Translations under genes and position numbers: made by a program
Assembly: GCA_012033055.1 (NCBI GenBank)
Contig: JAAUPR010000003.1
Location: forward strand, 1-64,000
DNA: 64,000 nt
Direction of reading: 5' to 3'
DNA from: Limnothrix sp. RL_2_0
GTDB lineage: Bacteria > Cyanobacteriota > Cyanobacteriia > Cyanobacteriales > MRBY01
Shown: piece by piece, positions 1-7,147 of the stretch
Layout: each line of letters begins with the position of its first letter
Numbering within the stretch: position 1 is the first letter of the stretch
Notes under the pieces: model-generated
Told to the model about the DNA's origin: nothing
Seen by the model: only the letters and a program-made list of their open reading frames with translations
The model's database searches: none

Positions 1-2
1 CA

Positions 3-107
3 CTTTTATCTGACCTTGCGGTTCAATTAATGGCAACCAAGCCCCACAAGTGGCTCTCTTTTCAGAGAGGATTAACTGCTCTATCCCAACTCCAGAGCGT
101 CTTTTAA
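3..107 (+). CDS. C-terminal end of an unidentified protein, cut by the window start
   Basis: An open frame runs from the window edge to a TAA at 105-107 and gives 34 residues ending in SQLQSVF. It contains no recognisable motif. It may be the tail of a real upstream gene or chance. It converges on the truncated gene at 147-695, with 39 bases between the two stops. Confidence 0.25.
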   Translation, partial: LLSDLAVQLMATKPHKWLSFQRGLTALSQLQSVF

Positions 108-146
108 CCCGCTTGTCATCCCTTGAGATTGATGACGGGGACGGAG

Positions 147-695
147 TTACAAAACCGTTTGATAGCCCATAATCGCAATTTCGAGATTATCCCACCGTCT
201 CCCAAGGGGAAAATCAGAGATATCGACCATCAAGTTCTCCACCAAGCCGATGAGTGAATCCTTAGCTTCTGGATTTGCCTGACAAGTTTCAATCAACCGA
301 TTGCAGATAAGTCGCCCAAAATTTTCATCTAAAAGCTGTTGATATTTCGCCAATACCGGAAAAGTAACGCCCATTTGCCCATAATTTTGCAGAGCAACCG
401 TCAAAACCTCTTGTAAAAATGCCCCATAATCCGGATTCTCTCGACTTTCCATGAGGGACGGAGTAATATCAATTCCCAACGCCTCGCCCAATTGCTGCCC
501 TAAATCCACTAAAAATTCAGCAAGATCATCCCGTCCATTCTCTTGTGCCTCCACCGCGACACTCACCATCAACTTCAGAAAATCTTGATCGAGTATTTCT
601 TCTTGGCTCAACAAAATCTCGTTGGTATTCTGGGGGTCATCCAACACCATTTGCAGAAGTTGAATATATTGCTGCTGGCGTTGCTCTTGATTCAT
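147..695 (-). CDS. Truncated N-terminal module of a TPR/CHAT-type protein
   Basis: This 182-residue acidic helical protein starts MNQEQRQQQY and ends IAIMGYQTVL. The pattern, a helical head, then a 'LDENFGRL' segment and a final 'FPLGRRWDNLEIAI.GY' segment, is the one I recall preceding TPR arrays in long cyanobacterial TPR-CHAT proteins. Here the frame stops exactly where the first TPR would begin, and the 146 bases downstream do not continue the TPR pattern in any frame. I infer a 3'-truncated relic or a stand-alone short paralogue. The family link is from memory, not from a search. Confidence 0.6.
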   Translation of the reverse strand: MNQEQRQQQYIQLLQMVLDDPQNTNEILLSQEEILDQDFLKLMVSVAVEAQENGRDDLAEFLVDLGQQLGEALGIDITPSLMESRENPDYGAFLQEVLTVALQNYGQMGVTFPVLAKYQQLLDENFGRLICNRLIETCQANPEAKDSLIGLVENLMVDISDFPLGRRWDNLEIAIMGYQTVL

Positions 696-1070
696 TTCAG
701 TTGGATTCCGACACGAAGATATCTCTTCCCTTATAGCGTCTCAGACCACAATGGCTTATCTCTCCTCAAACAAACGACAAATCTCTAACCTCTTAGAGAA
801 ATTGGAGGTTTAATTTATCGTTATATCGCTATGCTCCAAACACTATGCCTTTGTAGAGTTCTTTCAGAGCCAAATCAAAATCTATCGACAGCAAGAGTAT
901 AAATATTGACGACTTAATCCCTCCGGCGATCGCCACTTCCCTTTGAAAGGGAGGCAAATTGGTAGCGAATATTTTGGGGTTTGGGATAGGATTATGATGG
1001 CGATCGCCTTTTTTTCATGCATAATATTTGATAAGATTTCTAGCTGGTAAAACTCGTTTTTCAAAAAAAT
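696..1070. other. Intergenic region holding one dispersed repeat copy
   Basis: No convincing gene lies here. Short open frames exist, but they cross the repeat at 914-1008. The region separates two divergently transcribed genes, so both promoters should lie in it. I could not identify clear -10 or -35 boxes. Confidence 0.5.
914..1008 (-). repeat. Dispersed repeat family B, copy 1
   Basis: The reverse complement of this stretch matches 20450-20545 almost base for base. Shared blocks are a HIP1 site, 'CATCATAATCC', 'ATCCCAAACCCCAAAATATT' and 'TTTGCCTCCCTTT', ending in 'GGAGGGA'. A weaker copy lies at 20330-20410. It is non-coding. The inverted CTCCCTTT/AAAGGGAG core can fold into a hairpin. 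Confidence 0.8.
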
Positions 1071-1832
1071 ATGAACGACAGACTAAGCCGTTTTAATATT
1101 TTTATTTATGGCATAATTTGTTATGCGATCGCCGGTGGCAGCTTCCTTTATTTCATCGGTTTTGTTGACAATTTATTTGTACCACAATCACTAGATTCTA
1201 CACGGATTGTTAGGTTGTCAAAAGCTCTATTTATTAATGTTCTGCTACTCGGATTGTTTGCTTTACAACATAGCGGCATGGCGAGATCTGGCTTCAAAGA
1301 AAAGATTACTCAGATCATTCCACCATCTATAGAAAGAAGTACTTACGTCTTATGTTCTAGTTTATGTCTAATCACTTTGATCGTTTTGTGGCAACCCATA
1401 GGTATTTCCGTTTGGGCAGTTGAAAATACTGTTTTAATATATTTATTTTACGCTTTGAGCGGTTTGGGTTGGGTCTTAGTTTGTGTCTCTACGTTTCTGA
1501 CCAATCACTTCGATTTATTTGGTCTACGACAAGTGTATTTACACTTTCAGAATAAAGAATATACTCACCTTGAATTTGTCACGCCCAAACTTTATAACTT
1601 CGTGCGGCATCCTTTATACCTTGGATTTTTATCAGGGATATGGTTCACACCAACTATGACAATTTCACATCTGGTTTTGGCTATAGTTTTAACAGTTTAT
1701 ATTTTAGGGGCAATTCAGCTAGAGGAAAAAGATTTGGTTGATATTTATGGGGAAGATTACCGTCAATATAAAAGTCGTGTGCCGATGATTATTCCTAGAT
1801 TATTACCATCTAAAAGGATAAAATCTTCCTAA
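1071..1832 (+). CDS. MddA/NnrU-like membrane methyltransferase
   Basis: This 253-residue protein has about six hydrophobic helices. It belongs to the isoprenylcysteine methyltransferase/NnrU superfamily and most resembles methanethiol S-methyltransferase (MddA), which makes dimethyl sulfide from methanethiol and S-adenosylmethionine. Supporting features are the N-terminal 'IYGIICYAIAGGSFLYFIGF' helix, the 'FVRHPLYLGFL' motif near residue 180 (the conserved RHP of the ICMT fold), and the C-terminal 'EEKDLV..YGEDYRQYKSRVPM' segment. The gene stands alone, and a bidirectional terminator follows it. The substrate is inferred; a general ICMT-fold enzyme is the alternative. Confidence 0.75.
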   Translation: MNDRLSRFNIFIYGIICYAIAGGSFLYFIGFVDNLFVPQSLDSTRIVRLSKALFINVLLLGLFALQHSGMARSGFKEKITQIIPPSIERSTYVLCSSLCLITLIVLWQPIGISVWAVENTVLIYLFYALSGLGWVLVCVSTFLTNHFDLFGLRQVYLHFQNKEYTHLEFVTPKLYNFVRHPLYLGFLSGIWFTPTMTISHLVLAIVLTVYILGAIQLEEKDLVDIYGEDYRQYKSRVPMIIPRLLPSKRIKSS

Positions 1833-1877
1833 CTAACGATAATTTAGCTCACTAATTCTCAACAAATTTGACACAAA

Positions 1878-1927
1878 AAAAAAGCGATCGCCCCTAGATT
1901 ATTTTCCGGGATGGCGATCGCCTTTTT
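1878..1927. terminator. Bidirectional terminator built from two HIP1 sites
   Basis: A run of A leads into GCGATCGCC. After about 20 bases comes GGCGATCGCC followed by five T. The two arms pair over about 14 bases with one bulge, and both strands end in a T run. It lies between two convergent genes, the methyltransferase (+) and the DUF3386 gene (-), so it can serve both. Confidence 0.7.
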
Positions 1928-1948
1928 CATATTCTTGCAATGGTCTAA

Positions 1949-2586
1949 TTAGAACTGAACATCAGAGAAAGTGAACTTCTTTGTCCCGACAAGTTCGTCA
2001 TTCTCATAACTTTGGATCTCACGATCCGTAAGGACGTAGTAGCCACCGATTTTTTCAAAGCCATCTCGGAATAAAGTTTTGCCCGCTTTAGGTTCCTTTG
2101 TCTCCGCATCGAAATACACAGAGTCGTAGCCCAAGGACAAATAACCTTCGTCGGTTTTTAGGGTTTCGAAAGTGTTGATGTTGACAATGACGTTACGGAT
2201 TTTACGATTTACAAAAGCAACAGTATTATCTTTAATCTTGTAAGAATTGCCCATAGAAGCGCCGGTCACTTTAATTTCCTGAGCGCCATCAGCATCCTTT
2301 TCACCAAACTCGAAAGAATTTTTACCGTGGCTTTCCTCGAAAGTACGACGCACCCGGTGAATTGTCATCTCCCAGAGTTGGCCTTCGATTTCTTTTTTGC
2401 AGCCTCGTCTTCAACGCCCGTTACTTCAAAGGACATGTCTGATTTAATCGCGACTTTGCCTGTTACACTCTTCTCGCCATCAGTGAAAGTCACATCTGCC
2501 GTAAAACCGGGAAATTTTTCGTCCCAAGTGTAGCGGTTGTCATAGGCTGCGCGAAAGGCGTCTTGGGCTGTTAATGTTTGCGTCAT
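1949..2586 (-). pseudogene. DUF3386 protein, split by one frame change
   Basis: Two open frames overlap at ATGA (2365-2368). The upstream one (2586 down to 2365) begins MTQTLTAQDAF and contains 'YDNRYTWDEKFPGFTADV'. The downstream one (2368 down to 1949) contains 'RRTFEESHGKNSF' and ends 'FTFSDVQF'. Joined, they give a normal-length DUF3386 protein of about 212 residues, a cyanobacterial family of unknown function. The frame changes at an A-rich run at 2392-2398. One extra A, or a -1 ribosomal slip on A AAA AAG, yields 'AAKKEIEGQLWEMTIHR', which restores the family pattern. It could be a mutation, a sequencing error or programmed frameshifting. Confidence 0.75.
2392..2398 (-). other. A AAA AAG slippery heptamer at the DUF3386 frame change
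   Basis: On the coding strand the codons are GCA AAA AAG AAA, so the heptamer A AAA AAG sits in the zero-frame phase used by the dnaX -1 frameshift site. A -1 slip here leads directly into the long downstream frame. About 45 bases downstream is a small perfect hairpin (CTTTC-GAG-GAAAG). It is too far away and too weak to be a typical stimulator. Confidence 0.4.
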
Positions 2587-2679
2587 TACTTTTTACTCCG
2601 GCATTACTCACAAGTTTTCGATTCCTATCTAGGATAACGATCTGCCCCGCCCTATTCCTAGGGGAAATACCGAACCAAT

Positions 2680-3522
2680 ATGAATCCTATCCTCCAAATT
2701 GCGATCGCCACCATTCTCCTTGGGTCATCTGGGGTATTTATTAAGTTTGCCGAACTGTCACCGATTGTGATGACTTTTTTTCGGGCAGGCATTCCGCTGA
2801 TCTTGGTGTCAGGGATTTTTCTCTATCGCCGAGAATCGCTCTTTCGTGGCGCAAGTCCGCTGCTGCTATTTATCTCGTTTCTGGATGCCATTCGGGGGCT
2901 GTGCTACGTCATTGGGTTTAGCTATGCCGACCTGAGTAGTGCGGTGATCATCCTCTACACTTGGCCGCTGTTTGCCACTTTATTTAGCTGGATTTTCCTC
3001 AAGGAAGCGATTCCCCGCCGTAATCTCTGGCTACTGCCTTGTTTTCTGTTGGGCATCATCGTCATCTATGCCAACGACGAGATTAGTTTATCGAGCCAAA
3101 ATTTTCTGGGCTTAAGCAGTGTGTTGCTCTCCGCGATTCTCGTAGCCTGTACGGTGGTGATGTACAAAACAAAATCTGTAGACTTTTCGCCTTATCGGTT
3201 GATTTTTTACCAAAACTTTTTCGCGGCGGCGATCGCCTTTCCGTTTCTCATCACTGTGCGCCCATTCCCCGACTCTTTCCAAATCACGATGGGCACAATT
3301 TACGGCATGCTGGTGGGTTTTATCGCGTTTATCTTTTTCTTCTCTGCCCTCAGCAAACTAAAAGCATCCACGACCGCTTTGCTCTGCTATTTAGAAGTCT
3401 TGAGCACAATCATTTTTGGCATTGTTTTTTTCAAAGAACAATTATCACCCAATGTCATGGTGGGAGCATCGCTCATTCTGGGGGGCAGCTTTTTCCTACA
3501 AAAAGACACCGCAAAATCGTAG
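2680..3522 (+). CDS. DMT-superfamily (EamA) transporter
   Basis: This 280-residue protein has ten predicted hydrophobic helices in two EamA halves. The first half starts with the 'LLGSSGVFIKFAEL' helix, and the second contains 'YRLIFYQNFFAAAIAFPFLI'. Such proteins are inner-membrane exporters of metabolites or amino acids; the substrate cannot be told. The start ATG at 2680 follows 'AATACCGAACCAAT'. The stop TAG lies inside the left terminal repeat of the 3514-3686 element, so that element is inserted right at, or supplies, the 3' end of this gene. Confidence 0.85.
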   Translation: MNPILQIAIATILLGSSGVFIKFAELSPIVMTFFRAGIPLILVSGIFLYRRESLFRGASPLLLFISFLDAIRGLCYVIGFSYADLSSAVIILYTWPLFATLFSWIFLKEAIPRRNLWLLPCFLLGIIVIYANDEISLSSQNFLGLSSVLLSAILVACTVVMYKTKSVDFSPYRLIFYQNFFAAAIAFPFLITVRPFPDSFQITMGTIYGMLVGFIAFIFFFSALSKLKASTTALLCYLEVLSTIIFGIVFFKEQLSPNVMVGASLILGGSFFLQKDTAKS

Positions 3523-3686
3523 GATGCTGTGGAGACGGCAAAAAAATTCTGGAATTATCGAGAAATAATCTATCCGTCGTAACGCATCTTTTTAAAATGA
3601 TGGACATTAAACCGATGGGTTACGCTTGATCAAAATTGTTTGTTTTTGGCGATGAATCATCACTCGCTTCAACCATCCTACGATTT
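3514..3686 (+). mobile_element. Short non-coding element with 13-bp perfect inverted ends (repeat family A, copy 1)
   Basis: The ends are AAATCGTAGGATG (3514-3526) and CATCCTACGATTT (3674-3686), perfect inverted repeats. The interior contains GAGACGGCAAAAAA ... TATCCGTCGTAACGCATC. The left 70 bases recur inverted at 43463-43533 and, more diverged, at 57130-57196. It has no coding capacity. It fits a MITE-like or palindromic dispersed repeat of the GTAGG(G/A)TGCGTTA type scattered in cyanobacteria. It supplies the stop codon of the DMT gene and ends next to the ParB-like gene's stop. Confidence 0.65.
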
Positions 3687-3687
3687 A

Positions 3688-4455
3688 CTAAAGTTGCTTA
3701 ATATCAATAAAGCGATTCCATGCATCAAGAATTTTCACCATTGTTTTCTCAGTGATAGCCCGTGTTTTATTTTTATTATTCAAACAGACCCTTTCTGAAA
3801 TATCTAAGAAAGAAACGAATTGCCCTTTTTCTCGTTCTTTTTCTAGCGCTAAAGCAATATCAGTACATCTTTTACCTCTAATGCCAGTGGACTGTAATTT
3901 ATCCACTAAGTTCTTGTAGCTACCTGTATTAAAAAAATCTAAATGATCTTGATCGCAAGGTACTAGACTTTTGACATCCAAAAACTTTTTATCGAGATTG
4001 GTTAACAAATCAGACTGCAACCTGGAGATTTCAAACTTTAATTGATCTTGGATATGGGCTAATAAATTTTTCTCTAAAGTGGCGATCGCCTGACCATCAA
4101 TACCTGCACTACTTACTGTTGTATTAGCAGAACTAGTTTCCGTAGAATCATAGAGATTATATTGCTGCTGAAGTAAGGATTGATTATCTTTGTTAGCAAC
4201 AATCCCCCTAATCAATTCAAAATCATCATTTATTTCCCTTGCTCTCACTGCGGCATAATATTCAAGATGCCCAAACACAACCTCAAAACTTTCTAGATCA
4301 ATACGTTGAACTAAGATTGGTTTTACATTACCTCCAGCAGTTAAATAATTATTAGCCAAGCCATCAATCTCCTCTTTAGAAAACTTAGATCGAGGCTCAG
4401 AACTACTCAAAGAAGTAATATCTAATAGTTGAATATCCAGTAAATTTTCTATCAT
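3688..4455 (-). CDS. ParB-like N-domain protein paired with the ParA fusion
   Basis: This is a 255-residue protein. Residues 5-85 follow the ParB/sulfiredoxin fold pattern: an 'LDITSL' strand, an 'EEIDGLANNYL.AGG' helix, then 'VKPILVQRI' and 'FEVVFGHLEYYAAVRA'. The box that reads GERRxxA in classical ParB reads GHLEYYA here (residues 62-68), so the arginines that contact CTP are absent. The middle is coiled-coil-like and the C-terminus (175-255) is helical with 'IRGKRCTDIALALEK'. No classical ParB helix-turn-helix is visible. It starts 3 bases after the ParA-fusion stop, so the two are surely co-translated. The partner role is inferred from this arrangement. Confidence 0.7.
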   Translation of the reverse strand: MIENLLDIQLLDITSLSSSEPRSKFSKEEIDGLANNYLTAGGNVKPILVQRIDLESFEVVFGHLEYYAAVRAREINDDFELIRGIVANKDNQSLLQQQYNLYDSTETSSANTTVSSAGIDGQAIATLEKNLLAHIQDQLKFEISRLQSDLLTNLDKKFLDVKSLVPCDQDHLDFFNTGSYKNLVDKLQSTGIRGKRCTDIALALEKEREKGQFVSFLDISERVCLNNKNKTRAITEKTMVKILDAWNRFIDIKQL

Positions 4456-4458
4456 TAT

Positions 4459-5805
4459 TTAAGCATCCATTTTTTCTAAGATTTCATCTGCCAATTTCTC
4501 GAATTCACTAGCTGAAATAGAATCAGGCTTATAATCAAAAACAGACAACGGATCAGGAATTTCGTCTTCTCCATACTCGATGGTATGTTCCAAAGCTTTT
4601 GCTAAATCTTCTCTTTCAAAAATAGAGGATGAGAGTACAGGGAAACCATAACGTTCCTCCACGAGGACACGACGCTTAGGATAGGTATACTTCACAAATC
4701 TAGAGTTCGTCGAAACTTTAGAGGGTAAAACACCAAGAACTTTGAGAGGCTCTAATCCATACATATCTTTGACTTCATTGGCATCATTAATAATGTCACG
4801 TACATTATTAAGTCCTTCATTAGCAAAAGGTTTGAGGTCAGAAGGAATGATTAAATACCCTGCTGTAATCAAAGCGATTCTGGCATAGAGGTTGAGTGAT
4901 GGGGGAGTATCAATCAAGACAATATCATAATCTTTTTCGACGGCTTTTAATTTTGATAAAAGTCTAAATTTTGAAGCTTCAATAGTCGTAAATTTATTTT
5001 CAACTTCCATCATGCTGATGTGGGCTGGAATAACATCAATAGATGATCCTGCAACGAAAGAGGCAGGGCGGGCAACATCTTTAATCTGGAATTTATCTTT
5101 CGATTCAACTAATTGCCTAATATTATTATTTTTGATATTGTCTTCTGACTCATCAAGGAATTTGGCGAGACCAGTCGCATAGGTCGTATTTGCTTGGCTA
5201 TCAAAATCAACAATCAATACTTTTTTCCCTTTCTGTTGAAAAGCAGCGGCTAAGTTAACAACGGTAGTCGTTTTTCCGACGCCGCCTTTATTATGGTAAA
5301 CAGATATGATCTTCATGGACTTTTTTTCCTGAGGAGTTGTAGAAATATGGATTTCAGGGATTACGAGGGGCGGAGACGCTAGTTGATCTCTACCTACCAG
5401 AGACTTAATTTGCTCTATTTTGGGTTTTATTTCTGTGCCTGTACAGCGAAAGCAAAGCTCAACTATTTTGTTCCGCAACTCATAAATACGAAAATCTTTG
5501 CCATTCGTCAATACGCCATAGGGTGAGCGTAGCTCGAACATGTATTTTCTAATCTGAGCAAAATGATGATCTAGGTTTTTCTTCGGACTCTTTGCCTCAA
5601 TGATCAAACCTAAAGGCCATCTAAAATCACGATCTAGATGTCCCATTCTGGCTGTGAATGCCATGAAATCCAACCGAATTTTGCCAAAAGCGACTTCTTG
5701 GTACCAAGTGTTTGATGTGTAACCAAGGTTTGGCAATAGATACTGGACAATCAGCTTACTTTCAACTTCTGTTTCATTTCGGTAAAGACAACTATTAGAG
5801 ATCAA
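4459..5805 (-). CDS. HsdR-N-like nuclease domain fused to a ParA ATPase
   Basis: This is a 448-residue protein. Residues 10-125 look like the PD-(D/E)XK domain found at the N-terminus of type I restriction HsdR subunits: 'KIRLDFMAF' gives D46, 'LIIEAKSP' gives the E70-x-K72 pair, and 'YGVLTNGKDFRIYEL' is the usual closing strand. Residues 164-448 are a full ParA: deviant Walker A 'NKGGVGKTTT' (172-181), switch 'VDFDSQANTT', 'VLIDTPPSLNLYARIA', and a helical tail. A Met at 164 could start a ParA-only form. The ParB-like gene follows by 3 bases. The combination suggests a DNA-segregation module with a cleavage or DNA-sensing head, possibly from a plasmid or defence element. The domain calls are solid; the function is not known. 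Confidence 0.8.
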   Translation of the reverse strand: MISNSCLYRNETEVESKLIVQYLLPNLGYTSNTWYQEVAFGKIRLDFMAFTARMGHLDRDFRWPLGLIIEAKSPKKNLDHHFAQIRKYMFELRSPYGVLTNGKDFRIYELRNKIVELCFRCTGTEIKPKIEQIKSLVGRDQLASPPLVIPEIHISTTPQEKKSMKIISVYHNKGGVGKTTTVVNLAAAFQQKGKKVLIVDFDSQANTTYATGLAKFLDESEDNIKNNNIRQLVESKDKFQIKDVARPASFVAGSSIDVIPAHISMMEVENKFTTIEASKFRLLSKLKAVEKDYDIVLIDTPPSLNLYARIALITAGYLIIPSDLKPFANEGLNNVRDIINDANEVKDMYGLEPLKVLGVLPSKVSTNSRFVKYTYPKRRVLVEERYGFPVLSSSIFEREDLAKALEHTIEYGEDEIPDPLSVFDYKPDSISASEFEKLADEILEKMDA

Positions 5806-5880
5806 AGTATTTACAAGGTTGATATTCTTTGATCATTATCTAGGAATTTGGTGCAGAAAGTCAGGTGCATTGTTTGAAGT

Positions 5881-6078
5881 TTAGGTAAAGTGAATGCAGA
5901 TCATTTCGTAATCTACAATTTGCTCTTGGAGTAGAGTAATCGGCTTACTAATTATCTTTGCCCTTTCTTTTTTAGGTACGATAATCCGAATCAGATTTTG
6001 GTGGCGATCGCCCCACCCATCCGTGGCTAATCTGCAAACATTTAGCGAACTTTCTAAAATATAGAAATCATCTTTCAT
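5881..6078 (-). CDS. Hypothetical 65-residue protein
   Basis: The open frame starts MKDDFYILESS and has a basic middle with 'IIVPKKERAKIISKPIT'. I recognise no family. It sits between the ParA fusion and the divergent DCC-family gene, 18 bases from the start of the latter. It contains a HIP1 site, which is neutral evidence. It may be chance. Confidence 0.35.
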   Translation of the reverse strand: MKDDFYILESSLNVCRLATDGWGDRHQNLIRIIVPKKERAKIISKPITLLQEQIVDYEMICIHFT

Positions 6079-6096
6079 CCCATTTTTTGACGACTA

Positions 6097-6537
6097 ATGA
6101 CCCAGCAAACCCAGTGGAAAGTCTCATTGCTTTACGACAGCGCCTGCCCCCTCTGCATGCGAGAAGTGAACTTTCTGCAGCGCAAAGATAACGGTCGAGA
6201 TTTAGTAAAATTTGTCGATGTGGCGAGCGACGACTATCGCCCAGAAGATTATGCAGGCATCACTTTTAAAGCCGCAATGGAACGAATTCACGCAGTTTGC
6301 GCCGATGGCACTGTGCTAACAAATGTGGCCGTTTTCCGTTATGTATACGAAGTTTTGGGTATGGGGTGGGTTTATGGGATCACCAAAATCCCTGTTATTG
6401 GCAAAATTGTGGATGCAGTCTATGGCATCTGGGCAAAATACCGCCTCAAAGTGACCGGCAGACCAGATTTAGTTACTTTAATTCAAGAGCGAGAAGCAAG
6501 GTTAAGCTGTGGCGTTGAAAAGCATTGCCAAGTATAG
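6097..6537 (+). CDS. DCC-family thiol-disulfide oxidoreductase-like protein (DUF393)
   Basis: This 146-residue protein has the hallmark 'YDSACPLCMREV' (D-x-x-C-x-x-C, residues 13-24). It is followed by 'FVDVASDDYRPEDYAGITF', the 'HAVCADG.VLTNVAVFRYVYE' core and a hydrophobic segment near 'PVIGKIVDAVYGIWAKYR'. Family members are thioredoxin-like redox proteins of unclear substrate. Length matches the family. The gene is monocistronic as far as can be seen. Confidence 0.85.
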   Translation: MTQQTQWKVSLLYDSACPLCMREVNFLQRKDNGRDLVKFVDVASDDYRPEDYAGITFKAAMERIHAVCADGTVLTNVAVFRYVYEVLGMGWVYGITKIPVIGKIVDAVYGIWAKYRLKVTGRPDLVTLIQEREARLSCGVEKHCQV

Positions 6538-6562
6538 TTTTTGCCAGAATAATCTAAATAAT

Positions 6563-6766
6563 CTATTGGTAAACTGCGATCTGATTAACCGGCACAAAAG
6601 ACTCCCCCGGCAGGACAATCACTTTTTGGCGAAAGCTCACAAACCCTTTGTAGGTCTGTCTATCGATGGCAACACCAGTCACATATTGGGCGCGGGTTGG
6701 GTGGACGTAGGCGTAGTTGTAATAAATCTGCTGGGCGGCTCGCAATAAACTGGGTTCGACTAACAC
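6563..6766 (-). CDS. Hypothetical 67-residue protein with GTG start
   Basis: The frame uses GTG at 6766 and reads LVEPSLLRAAQQ ... QKVIVLPGESFVPVNQIAVY. It is open about 17 codons further upstream but offers no ATG there. Codon use looks coding, with Ala- and Gln-rich helices followed by strands, but I recognise no family. It converges on the DCC gene. It could be the 3' remnant of a longer gene. Confidence 0.4.
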   Translation of the reverse strand: MLVEPSLLRAAQQIYYNYAYVHPTRAQYVTGVAIDRQTYKGFVSFRQKVIVLPGESFVPVNQIAVYQ

Positions 6767-6933
6767 GAGGGGATATCTCAGCGAAGAAGATTGCCTCCCC
6801 AGAATACGCTTAGATTGTCTTGCAGATCAAGAACACAATAAGAAGGATGACAGGGAATTGTCACGGGCGATCGCCAAATGGTTAAAATAATGGAGTACAA
6901 CCCAGTAGCGTGCAGCGTCAGGGAGATCTTGTC

Positions 6934-7146
6934 ATGGCAGTATTAACCAAAACTCCTCAAGAAATTGAGCACATGAGTGCATCAGATGTGGCGGATTTGG
7001 CAACTCGTTTGGAACAGGATGATTATACGAGTCCTTTTGAAGCCCTAAAGGATTGGCACTTGCTACGGGCGATCGCCTTCCAGAGACAGGATTTAGTAGA
7101 GCCTTACCTCCATTTGCTCGACTTCGAAACCTACGACGAATCGTAG
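6934..7146 (+). CDS. DUF2555 small cyanobacterial protein
   Basis: This is a 70-residue protein from the ATG at 6934, preceded by AGGGAG at 8 bases; an in-frame GTG at 6910 is less likely. The core 'ADLATRLEQDDY.SPFEALKDWHLLRAIAFQR' and the tail 'LVEPYLHLLDFE' define the cyanobacterial DUF2555 family, whose function is unknown. The stop is 1 base before the coaBC start, so the two are probably translationally coupled. That conserved-looking arrangement hints at co-regulation, not at a known role. Confidence 0.85.
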   Translation: MAVLTKTPQEIEHMSASDVADLATRLEQDDYTSPFEALKDWHLLRAIAFQRQDLVEPYLHLLDFETYDES

Positions 7147-7147
7147 A

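Noticed and set aside
882-1064. 60-codon ORF on the minus strand
   Set aside because: It consists largely of repeat family B copy 1 and HIP1 sites; not a gene.
4459-5805. The ParA fusion as an artefact of two genes read through
   Set aside because: The frame is continuous without a stop across residues 125-165, and the linker is short and ordinary; an internal Met at 164 exists but no clear ribosome-binding site precedes it.
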